This document shows positions 33,677 to 40,494 of a stretch of DNA of 40,494 nt, piece after piece; position 1 is the stretch's first letter, and every line of letters starts with the position of its first letter. Under the pieces are notes generated by a model. That model saw only the letters and a list, made by a program, of their open reading frames with translations, made no database searches and was not told where the DNA came from. The stretch lies in the NCBI GenBank assembly GCA_964413425.1, contig CAYPST010000024.1, forward strand, positions 1 through 40,494. Reading direction: 5' to 3'. The stretch is from DATFLS01 sp964413425. GTDB taxonomy: Bacteria; Fidelibacterota; JAANXI01. Both the position numbers and the translations under genes were made by a program.

Positions 33677-34531
33677 GTGAGGAAGCACACGCTCATTCCA
33701 ATAGTCTTTTTCCTGATGATTCCCGGTCTGGTGGTCTCCCAGCAGACCACGGAGGAGTACTTCCGGCAGAACTGCTACAGCTGCCACACCATCGGCGGGG
33801 GGCGGATCACCGGTCCGGATTTGAAGAACGTGACCGACCGCCAGAGCCGGGACTGGCTGGTGGATTTTATCATGAATCCCCAGCAGGTAATTAACAGCGG
33901 AGACCCTTATGCTCAGAAAATTCTGCAGGAAGCCCGGGGCGTGGTGATGCCTGTCCCCCAGGGGATAACCCGGAATCGAGCGGAGGCACTGCTGGATTTT
34001 ATCGCCGAGGAATCCCAGAAGGAGGAATCGGAATTTCAGGGAATGCAAATCAGCGATCGGCCGCTGACCCAGGCGGATGTGCGGCGGGGACGGCAGCTGT
34101 TCCTTGGAGAGCAAACGCTTCAGAACGGCGGGCCGACATGTATTTCCTGTCATACGGTGAACGGCTACGACGGGATGCTGGGCGGCGGGACCCTGGGACC
34201 GAACCTCACCGGAGCTATCGCCCGGCTGGGAGGCCGCAACGCATTGTCTTCCTGGCTGGTGGCCCCGGCCACGCCGACTATGCGTACGACCTTTCAGAAT
34301 GCGCCACTGGCCCAGGAAGAAGTGCTGCCCCTGGTGGCCTATATGCAGGCCCAGGCGCAGCAGAACCAACAACAACGGACGGCCCCGTTTGTGAATTACC
34401 TCCTGTTCGGTGTCGGCGGCGCGGTGCTGCTGCTGGTGTCGTTCGATTTTCTGTGGGGGCATCGGTTCCGGGCGGTGCGGAAACCGCTGGTGGAGCGAAG
34501 CAAAAAAATCCGACAGGATTTACAGGATTGA
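33677..34531 (+). CDS. Membrane-bound diheme cytochrome c (NarC-like)
   Basis: A 284-residue protein with a signal peptide (about 1-21, PGLVVS end). It has two heme c sites, CYSCH at 33-37 and CISCH at 155-159, each followed by a G-P-D/N-L segment (ITGPDLKNV and LGPNLTGAI). A C-terminal anchor (about 236-256, LLFGVGGAVLLLVSF) comes before a basic tail. The GTG start has CCGGAG six bases upstream. In Thermus and some other bacteria a diheme cytochrome NarC is encoded ahead of narGHJI and links the quinol or dehydrogenase side to nitrate reductase; the same role is inferred here. Its last codons (IRQDLQD) are encoded by the CAGGAT repeat itself. Confidence 0.93.
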   Translation: MRKHTLIPIVFFLMIPGLVVSQQTTEEYFRQNCYSCHTIGGGRITGPDLKNVTDRQSRDWLVDFIMNPQQVINSGDPYAQKILQEARGVVMPVPQGITRNRAEALLDFIAEESQKEESEFQGMQISDRPLTQADVRRGRQLFLGEQTLQNGGPTCISCHTVNGYDGMLGGGTLGPNLTGAIARLGGRNALSSWLVAPATPTMRTTFQNAPLAQEEVLPLVAYMQAQAQQNQQQRTAPFVNYLLFGVGGAVLLLVSFDFLWGHRFRAVRKPLVERSKKIRQDLQD

Positions 34532-34602
34532 CTGGATAACGACAAATGAAACCACGAATGACACGAATTGACACGAATAAAAAAGGAAAAACAGTTACGC
34601 AT
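34513..34602. repeat. Composite word element, copy 1 (CAGGAT plus CACGAAT blocks)
   Basis: Three CAGGAT-type units (34513-34544) are followed by CACGAAT-type units and an A-rich tail ending ACAGTTACGCAT (34548-34602). The second part is identical over 55 bases to 40440-40494. It starts inside the last codons of the cytochrome gene. Confidence 0.9.
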
Positions 34603-34968
34603 GGAGCGGCGATGACGGAGATGTGGAGCGGAGAGAACTCACCCCCTCGATCCCCCTCTCTTAGTTCCTCCCCCGACCTCCGCAGCCGCCCAAGGGAGGG
34701 GGAGGCGGGTGTCAGAACCGGGGGAGCGTTAGACATCGGGGCGCTGCGACACCCATCAGGTATATTGCCAAAATCTTTAATTGCAAGCTTACAGTACGAA
34801 AATGAGTCATTACTTACCGCTTCCCGTCCCCCCTTTCTCTTGGTAAGTCGAAGATCCCGATACAATCGGGGAGAAAGGGGGACAGGGGGATTGAGTCCCG
34901 GGGAGAGGCGGGGAAACTATCCTGTCAATCCTGTTAATCCTGTCAAAAAGTAGTTGAAAGGATACAAC
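34532..34968. other. 437 bp gap between narC-like gene and narG
   Basis: The gap holds composite element copy 1, GC-rich repeats with CCTCCCCC/GGGGGAGG arms (about 34675-34708) and a nested inverted repeat. Its outer arms are 34829-34839 and 34871-34881; its inner arms, CCCGAT and ATCGGG, are 34856-34861 and 34865-34870. A CAGGAT-type block in reverse lies at 34918-34947. A 135-codon open frame crosses it but is only the translation of these repeats. No gene is seen. Confidence 0.7.
34918..34947. repeat. CAGGAT word repeat, reverse orientation
   Basis: Reads CCTGTCAATCCTGTTAATCC and then TGTC, three nine-base units on the complementary strand. It ends about ten bases before the AAAGGA ribosome site of narG. 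Confidence 0.85.
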
Positions 34969-37900
34969 ATGAGCAAGAATAACCATTGGATACGCGACGA
35001 TGTGGCGCCGAAGCAACGGTCCTGGGAGGAGTTTTACCGGAACCGCTGGCAGTATGATAAGATCGTCCGCAGCACCCACGGCGTGAACTGTACGGGGAGC
35101 TGCACCTGGAATATCCACGTGAAGGACGGCATCGTTACCTGGGAGATGCAGGGACTGGATTACCCGGATCTGGAAGCGGGTATTCCCCCCTACGAACCCC
35201 GGGGATGCCAGCGGGGGATCGCGTTCTCCTGGTACCTGTACAGTCCGCTGCGGATCAAGTATCCCTACATCCGGGGCGCACTGCTGGATCTCTGGAAGGA
35301 GGCCAGCAGCGAGTACGACGATCCGGTGGAGGCGTGGGAATCCATGGTCTCGGATCCGGACAAGCGTGCCCGTTGGCAGAAAGCCCGTGGAAAAGGCGGC
35401 TTCCGGCGGACGGACTGGGATACGGTGCTGGAAATCATGGCGGCGGCCAATATTCACACCATCAAGAAACATGGACCCGACCGCATCGCGGGCTTCTCGC
35501 CCATTCCGGCCATGTCCATGTTGAGTTATGCCTCCGGCGCCCGGTTGATGCAGCTATTGGGCGGGACTTCCCTGTCTTTTTACGACTGGTACTGCGACCT
35601 GCCGCCTGCCTCGCCGGAAACCTGGGGCGAGCAGACGGACGTGCAGGAATCGGCGGACTGGTACAATGCCAAGATGCTGGCGGTGATGGGCAGCAACCTG
35701 AATATGACCCGGACGCCGGACTGCCACTACGCGGCCGAGGCCCGGTACAACGGGACCAAGATGGTGGTGTTCTCGCCGGATTACAGCCAGGTCTCCAAGT
35801 ACGCCGACGAATGGATGGCCATCAACGCCGGCCAGGACGGCGCCTGGTGGATGGCGATGAATCACGTGCTGCTGACCGAGTATCACCATCAGAAAAAAAC
35901 CCCCTATTTCCAGGGATATCTGAAGCGCTACTCCGATTCGCCATTTCTGGTGGAATTGAAGCATGATGGCGATCACTATGAAGCGGGCCAGCTGCTCCGG
36001 GCTCACCGGCTGGAGAATTATCAGGATGAAGAGCACGGCGACTGGAAATTCCTCATGTGGGACGAAGCGGATCAGCGGCCCAAGATGCCCCAGGGAAGCA
36101 TGGGCCATCGCTGGGGCAATCAGAAGGGCAAGTGGAATCTCGTGCTCGAAGACGGCGTCGACGGCAGCGAAATTCAGCCGGCATTGACCCTCCTGGAGGA
36201 ATCGGACCAGGAAGCACTGGTGCGATTCGATGACTTCGGCAAAGGGGAATCCTTCACCCGCGGTGTGCCGGTGAAAACCCTGCAGACTGCGGATGGCGAA
36301 GTCAAAGTCACAACAGTGTTCGACCTGTTGATGGCCCAGTTCGGTGTGAACAGAGGATTGGGCGGCGAGTATCCGACAGATTATACCGATGAAGATGCAG
36401 CATACACGCCGGCCTGGTCCGAACAGTATACCGGGCTCTCCCGGGAGGACGTGATCAAGTTTGCCAGAGACTGGGGCCGCACCGCGGAGAAGACCAACGG
36501 CAAGTGCACCGTCATTATCGGCGCGGGCGTCAATCACTGGTATCACGCCAACCTGATGTACCGGGCGGCTATCAATGCCCTGGTTTTCTGCGGCTGCATC
36601 GGCGTGAACGGCGGCGGGCTGGCCCATTACGTGGGACAGGAAAAGCTGGCCCCCGGAGAATCCTGGAGTTCGATAGCGTTTGCCAAAGATTGGAACGACG
36701 GGGCGGTCCGCCTGCAGAATTCGCCCTCCTGGCATTATGTGCACTCGGATCAGTGGCGGTATGAGAAGGATTTCACGGATTACCACACCGTCCCGCATCA
36801 ACAGGATAACCACTCGGTGGCGCAGGGCCATACAATGGACCGGCAGATCCAGGCGGTCCGGAATGGCTGGCTGCCTTTCTATCCGCAGTTTCAGAAGAAT
36901 TCCATCGATCTGGTGCGGGAAGCGTTCGACGAGACCGGCTCGGAGGAGGAGCAGGATGTCATCGATTACGTGGTGGATCAGCTGAAGAAGCGGAAATTGC
37001 AGTTCTCCGTGGAAGATCCGGACGCCGGGGAGAACTGGCCCCGGGTGTGGTACATCTGGCGCGGGAATGCCATCCTGGCCAGCGCCAAGGGGCACGAATA
37101 TTTTCTGAAGCATTATCTCGGTACCCATCATAATGCTATTTCCAATGATGAATTCGCCCGGGATTCGGTGAAGGAAATCACCTGGCACGATAAGGTCCCC
37201 ACCGGCAAGATGGACCTGGTGGTGGATCTGAACTTCCGGATGGACACATCGGCCCTGTACTCGGATATCGTGCTGCCGGCGGCCACCTGGTACGAGAAGG
37301 ACGACCTGAACTCCACCGATATGCACAGTTTTATTCATCCGCTGACGGCTGCGGTGCCGCCCTGCTGGGAGTCCAAAAGCGACTGGCAGATCTTCCGGGA
37401 GATCGCGAAGAAGTTCTCCGAACTGGCCGGGAAGCACTTTCCCGACCCGGTGCCGGATCTGGTGGCTAAACCGCTGGCACATGATTCCAGAGATGAGATC
37501 GCCCAGCCGTCCATCCGGGACTGGATGAACGGCGATGCGGAAGCCGTCCCCGGGAAAACCATGCCCCACTTCAAGATGGTCTATCGCGACTATAAGAATG
37601 TTTATAACCAGTTTATCTCCTATGGTCCGCAGGCCAGAGAAGGCGGACTGGGAGCGCACGGCACCCATTACGACATCAAGGACGTGTACGATGAGATGAC
37701 CGAAACCCATCCCGTGGAGAAATGGAACGGGAACGTCTTTCCTTCCCTGAAAAAGGACCGGGACGCCTGCAACGTGATCCTGCATTTCGCCACGGTGACC
37801 AACGGTGAACTGGCGTATCGCAGTTACAAGAACATGGAAGAGCAGGTCGGTCTGCCCCTGACGGATCTTGCAGAGAAAAGCCGGAACGTGCGAACGAATT

Positions 37901-38613
37901 TCGAAGAACTCATCGCCCAGCCCCGGCGGTTCGTGAACAGTCCCATGTGGTCCGGACTGCTGGAGAACGGACGGCCCTACTCGCCGTTCACATACAACAC
38001 CGAAAAGCTGGTCCCCTGGCGCACGCTCACCGGACGGCAGTCCCTGTACCTGGATCATCCAGGCTATATCCAGTTCGGCGAGCACGTGCCCACCTATAAA
38101 CCCAAACCCATGCCTGCCCAGTACGCGGAAACCCTGTTCGACGAAGATCAGGAGCAGGCGTTGATGCTGAACTTTCTCACGCCCCACGGGAAGTGGCACA
38201 TCCACTCCACTTACGGAGATAACGAACGCATGACCACCCTCTCACGCGGCGTGGAGCCGTTCTGGATCAGCGAGCGGGACGCGGAAGCCCTCGGCATTAA
38301 CGATAACGAATGGGTGGAAGTGTATAATGACAACGGTGTGGTGGTGACCCGGGCCTGCGTGAGCGCCCGCATTCCCAGTGGAATCTGTATTCAGTACCAT
38401 TCACCGGAACGCACCTACTCAGTACCGAAGTCACCGTTGCGCGGACGAAAGCGCGCAGGCGGACACAATAGTCTCACCCGCACCCGGCTGAAGCCGAACC
38501 TGATGCTCGGCGGGTACGCCCAGTTTACCTATCACTTCAACTACTGGGGACCCACCGGGAATAACCGGGACACCCATATTTACGTCCGGAAACTGCCGGA
38601 CCTGGAGTGGTGA
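34969..38613 (+). CDS. narG: Respiratory nitrate reductase alpha subunit
   Basis: The catalytic molybdenum subunit of the membrane-bound nitrate reductase, facing the cytoplasm, reducing nitrate to nitrite. It has 1214 residues and aligns along its whole length with E. coli NarG as I recall it. The FS0 iron-sulfur site is H37-x3-C41-x3-C45-x34-C80, with His as ligand as in NarG. The Mo-ligand Asp is D210 in SFYDWYCDLPPASP. There is no Tat signal, so it should be cytoplasmic. The ATG at 34969 (MSKNNHW) has AAAGGA upstream; a TTG at 34954 is the alternative. A NarG-like nitrite oxidoreductase (NxrA) has nearly the same signature, so the oxidative direction cannot be excluded, but no nxrX gene is seen between the subunits. 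Confidence 0.96.
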   Translation: MSKNNHWIRDDVAPKQRSWEEFYRNRWQYDKIVRSTHGVNCTGSCTWNIHVKDGIVTWEMQGLDYPDLEAGIPPYEPRGCQRGIAFSWYLYSPLRIKYPYIRGALLDLWKEASSEYDDPVEAWESMVSDPDKRARWQKARGKGGFRRTDWDTVLEIMAAANIHTIKKHGPDRIAGFSPIPAMSMLSYASGARLMQLLGGTSLSFYDWYCDLPPASPETWGEQTDVQESADWYNAKMLAVMGSNLNMTRTPDCHYAAEARYNGTKMVVFSPDYSQVSKYADEWMAINAGQDGAWWMAMNHVLLTEYHHQKKTPYFQGYLKRYSDSPFLVELKHDGDHYEAGQLLRAHRLENYQDEEHGDWKFLMWDEADQRPKMPQGSMGHRWGNQKGKWNLVLEDGVDGSEIQPALTLLEESDQEALVRFDDFGKGESFTRGVPVKTLQTADGEVKVTTVFDLLMAQFGVNRGLGGEYPTDYTDEDAAYTPAWSEQYTGLSREDVIKFARDWGRTAEKTNGKCTVIIGAGVNHWYHANLMYRAAINALVFCGCIGVNGGGLAHYVGQEKLAPGESWSSIAFAKDWNDGAVRLQNSPSWHYVHSDQWRYEKDFTDYHTVPHQQDNHSVAQGHTMDRQIQAVRNGWLPFYPQFQKNSIDLVREAFDETGSEEEQDVIDYVVDQLKKRKLQFSVEDPDAGENWPRVWYIWRGNAILASAKGHEYFLKHYLGTHHNAISNDEFARDSVKEITWHDKVPTGKMDLVVDLNFRMDTSALYSDIVLPAATWYEKDDLNSTDMHSFIHPLTAAVPPCWESKSDWQIFREIAKKFSELAGKHFPDPVPDLVAKPLAHDSRDEIAQPSIRDWMNGDAEAVPGKTMPHFKMVYRDYKNVYNQFISYGPQAREGGLGAHGTHYDIKDVYDEMTETHPVEKWNGNVFPSLKKDRDACNVILHFATVTNGELAYRSYKNMEEQVGLPLTDLAEKSRNVRTNFEELIAQPRRFVNSPMWSGLLENGRPYSPFTYNTEKLVPWRTLTGRQSLYLDHPGYIQFGEHVPTYKPKPMPAQYAETLFDEDQEQALMLNFLTPHGKWHIHSTYGDNERMTTLSRGVEPFWISERDAEALGINDNEWVEVYNDNGVVVTRACVSARIPSGICIQYHSPERTYSVPKSPLRGRKRAGGHNSLTRTRLKPNLMLGGYAQFTYHFNYWGPTGNNRDTHIYVRKLPDLEW

Positions 38614-38626
38614 CAGGGGATAGCAC

Positions 38627-38663
38627 GCAGATGACGCAGATTGTGCAGATTTTCGCAGATAAA
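38627..38663. repeat. GCAGAT word repeat, nine- to ten-base step
   Basis: Units GCAGATGAC, GCAGATTGT, GCAGATTTTC and GCAGATAAA, beginning 14 bases after the narG stop. Confidence 0.85.
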
Positions 38664-38730
38664 TACAAAAAAGAAAAACGAAAAGTAAAGTGAAAAGAAG
38701 ACGATGCAAGAGTTTTGCTAAAATCAATAG

Positions 38731-38764
38731 ACAGGATATACAGGATGAACAGGATAACAACAAA
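38731..38764. repeat. CAGGAT word repeat, nine-base step
   Basis: Units ACAGGATAT, ACAGGATGA and ACAGGATAA, then CAAC. It is almost identical to 32981-33014. Confidence 0.85.
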
Positions 38765-38904
38765 AAAAATATTTCATACTAAATAAAACACACAAAACAT
38801 GGATGGCACAGATTTTCATTGATTATTATGGTTTCAGTTATCTGCGGTCATCAGTTCAATCTGCGTCATCTGAGTGCCATTATCTCAAACTCAAAAGGTA
38901 GACA

Positions 38905-40395
38905 ATGGATATTCGATCACAGATTTCGATGGTATTTCACCTGGACAAGTGCATTGGCTGTCATACCTGCAGCATTGCCTGCAAGAACGTGTGGACGGAC
39001 CGGGAGGGTGCGGAGTATATGTGGTGGAACAACGTGGAGACCAAGCCCGGCACGGGATATCCCACCAAGTGGGAAGACCAGGAGGATTATCGCGGGGGCT
39101 GGGAGGTGAAGAACGGGAAGCTGCGGCTGCGGTCCACCGGCAAGGGCCGGGTGATTTTCAATATTTTTCATAATCCGCACCAGCCCAGCATGGACGATTA
39201 TTACGAACCGTGGGAGTACGACTTCGACCTGCTGTTCAATTCCCCGGAAGGCACGGATCAGCCCACGGCAATCCCGGTCTCCAAGATCACCGGGGAATAT
39301 ATCGACGTGGAAGCCGGTCCCAACTGGGATGACGACCTGAGCGGGTCGCCGCTGTATGCCAGAAACGATCCCAATCTGGAAGGGTTGAGCAGAGAGCAGC
39401 AGCACCAGCTGTTTGAGATCGAGAATCTGGTCTTCTTTTACTTCCCCCGGATCTGCAACCATTGTCTGAACCCGTCCTGTGTGGCCTCCTGTCCCTCCGG
39501 GGCGTTGTATAAACGGGGCGAGGACGGTATCGTGCTGCTGGACCAGAACCGGTGTCGCGGCTGGAGGTCTTGTGTGGCGGCCTGTCCATACAAGAAAACC
39601 TATTATAACTGGAAGACCGGCAAATCCGAGAAATGTATTCTGTGTTTTCCTCGGGTGGAGACCGGGCAGGCCCCGGCCTGCTTCCATTCCTGCGTGGGAC
39701 GGATCCGTTACCTGGGCGTGCTCCTGTATGATGCAGACCGCATCGAGGAAACGGCCCTGAAAGAGGATCGCGAACTGGTGGACGCTCATCGGGATATGAT
39801 CCTGGATCCGTTCGATCCGGAGGTGATTCGGGAGGCCAAGGCCAACGGCATCCATCAGAGCACCATCGATGCGGCCCAGGAGTCGCCGGTCTATAAATAT
39901 GTGAAGCAGTGGAAGCTGGCGCTGCCGCCGCACATCGAGTATCGAACGCTGCCCATGCTGTTCTATGTACCTCCGATGCTGCCGGTGATGTCCAGCTTCG
40001 ACGGCAAAACGCTTAAAAATTTGTCCAACGGAGTGTTTCCGGACTTCGAGAAGGCGAGAGCCCCTATTCAGTATCTGGGCAACCTGTTCGCCGCCGGGAA
40101 TAATGCGAAAGTTCGCTACGCGCTGAAGAAGCAGATGGCGGTCCGGACATACCGCAGGGCGCTCACGGTGGGTGATGTGGATGAAGAGACGGCGGAGAAA
40201 TTATTGACCGAGGCCGACTGTACGCGGGAAGAGGCGGAAGCCATCTATCGGTTGTCATCGCTGGCCAAACTGGACGACCGGTATGTGATTCCGCCGGCCC
40301 ACCGGGAAGAGGCGGTGGAGATGATGGAAGATCCGCTGGACCATAAGCGGTCGACCGGCTTTGGGTTCCGGGAAGCGCCGGAGCGGGGAGCGTGA
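38905..40395 (+). CDS. narH: Respiratory nitrate reductase beta subunit
   Basis: The electron-transfer subunit of nitrate reductase, carrying four iron-sulfur clusters between NarI and NarG. It has 496 residues. Cys groups are 16, 19, 22, 26 (LDKCIGCHTC); 184, 187, 192, 196; 217, 223, 227; and 244, 247, 259, 263. In the third group the usual Cys is Trp220 (CRGWRSC), which makes this the [3Fe-4S] cluster, as in known NarH. The ending VIPPAHREEAVEM also fits the family. There is no signal peptide. Ten bases after its stop the composite repeat element begins again, and narJ would be expected beyond the window. Confidence 0.97.
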   Translation: MDIRSQISMVFHLDKCIGCHTCSIACKNVWTDREGAEYMWWNNVETKPGTGYPTKWEDQEDYRGGWEVKNGKLRLRSTGKGRVIFNIFHNPHQPSMDDYYEPWEYDFDLLFNSPEGTDQPTAIPVSKITGEYIDVEAGPNWDDDLSGSPLYARNDPNLEGLSREQQHQLFEIENLVFFYFPRICNHCLNPSCVASCPSGALYKRGEDGIVLLDQNRCRGWRSCVAACPYKKTYYNWKTGKSEKCILCFPRVETGQAPACFHSCVGRIRYLGVLLYDADRIEETALKEDRELVDAHRDMILDPFDPEVIREAKANGIHQSTIDAAQESPVYKYVKQWKLALPPHIEYRTLPMLFYVPPMLPVMSSFDGKTLKNLSNGVFPDFEKARAPIQYLGNLFAAGNNAKVRYALKKQMAVRTYRRALTVGDVDEETAEKLLTEADCTREEAEAIYRLSSLAKLDDRYVIPPAHREEAVEMMEDPLDHKRSTGFGFREAPERGA

Positions 40396-40404
40396 AAAAA
40401 CCAG

Positions 40405-40494
40405 ACAGGATGAACAGGATTTACAGGATAACAATAAACGAAACCACGAATGACACGAATTGACACGAATAAAAAAGGAAAAACAGTTACGCAT
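40405..40494. repeat. Composite word element, copy 2 (continues past the edge)
   Basis: CAGGAT units (40405-40436) are followed by the same 55-base CACGAAT part as copy 1 (40440-40494). It runs to the last base of the window, so the shared segment may be longer. Confidence 0.9.

Larger units (their letters stand above)
38614..38904. other. 291 bp gap between narG and narH with word repeats
   Basis: Three repeat blocks lie here: GCAGAT words (38627-38663), CAGGAT words (38731-38764) and a loose CTGCG/CAGAT region (about 38805-38877). An AAGG ribosome site precedes narH. No gene is seen, and the length is unusual for nar genes, which normally touch or overlap. Confidence 0.7.

Noticed and set aside
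34546..34953. A 135-codon open frame between the cytochrome gene and narG
   Set aside because: Its start and end are translations of the CACGAAT and CAGGAT word repeats (for example NYPVNPVNPVKK), and the middle is GC-rich repeat. There is no ribosome site or family resemblance.
35554..38205. An 883-codon open frame antisense to narG
   Set aside because: It lies fully inside narG, whose identity is certain. Codon bias at third positions keeps the opposite frame open. The same holds for the long antisense frames at 26828-28357, 23995-24948 and 38917-39933.
34969..40395. narGH read as nitrite oxidoreductase (NxrAB) or a periplasmic DMSO-type enzyme
   Set aside because: There is no Tat signal, no nxrX between the subunits and close overall similarity to NarGH. 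The cytoplasmic Nxr type is a near relative, so the direction of the reaction remains an inference.
32981..40494. Word repeats considered as CRISPR arrays
   Set aside because: Units are 8-10 bases with no spacers of constant length, and no cas genes are present.

Overview
The window (about 52% G+C by eye) reads as chromosome from an uncultivated-type bacterium, most likely of the FCB group (Bacteroidota, Balneolota/Rhodothermota, Calditrichota and relatives). The hints are a THX-type ribosomal microprotein gene (17570-17683) and a DUF3098-like membrane protein (8326-8574), both families I associate with that group, plus a NarC-type cytochrome feeding a respiratory NarGH. The placement is an inference; no 16S or marker set is present.

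Layout. 209-4266 (mostly minus strand): type-2 glycerate kinase overlapping an unrecognised GNAT-like gene, an exported PrxQ-type peroxiredoxin and a phosphoglycolate phosphatase with a clear terminator. 4385-8190 (plus): SDR oxidoreductase, FtsH protease and a site-2 protease with CBS domains. 8326-8931: DUF3098-like protein, tRNA-Asp and a cut-short GIY-YIG gene. 9212-13901: PAS protein, GYD-domain protein, small membrane protein, a membrane protein ending in a DUF4332-like domain, and a stand-alone E2-type acyltransferase. 13930-19417 (minus): MFS transporter, long-chain acyl-CoA ligase, TspO and TerC, with THX on the opposite strand. 20121-22312: zwf-pgl, overlapping. 22583-25197: three very small membrane proteins followed by a sodium/solute symporter that carries an extra Ig-like domain.

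25610-40395 looks like a respiratory and regulatory region. It holds an Rrf2 regulator with four Cys, a histidine kinase with a four-Cys PAS domain, a sigma-54 enhancer-binding response regulator, an orphan RHH protein, a PQQ dehydrogenase lipoprotein with its own heme domain, and a diheme membrane cytochrome followed by narG and narH. narJ and narI would lie beyond the right edge. A near-consensus sigma-54 promoter lies 43 bp before the cytochrome gene, so the nearby two-component system is a plausible nitrate-respiration activator.

The non-coding DNA is unusual. Clusters of degenerate 8-10 nt words (CAGGAT, CACGAAT, GCAGAT, TCTGTG, TTTCACG and CAAGAAT types) sit at many gene borders and separate the nar genes by 437 and 291 bp. 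A roughly 90 bp composite of two word types occurs after narC and again after narH. A 58 bp element occurs in inverted orientation on both sides of the Rrf2/two-component/RHH segment. No CRISPR array, complete insertion sequence or prophage was seen.
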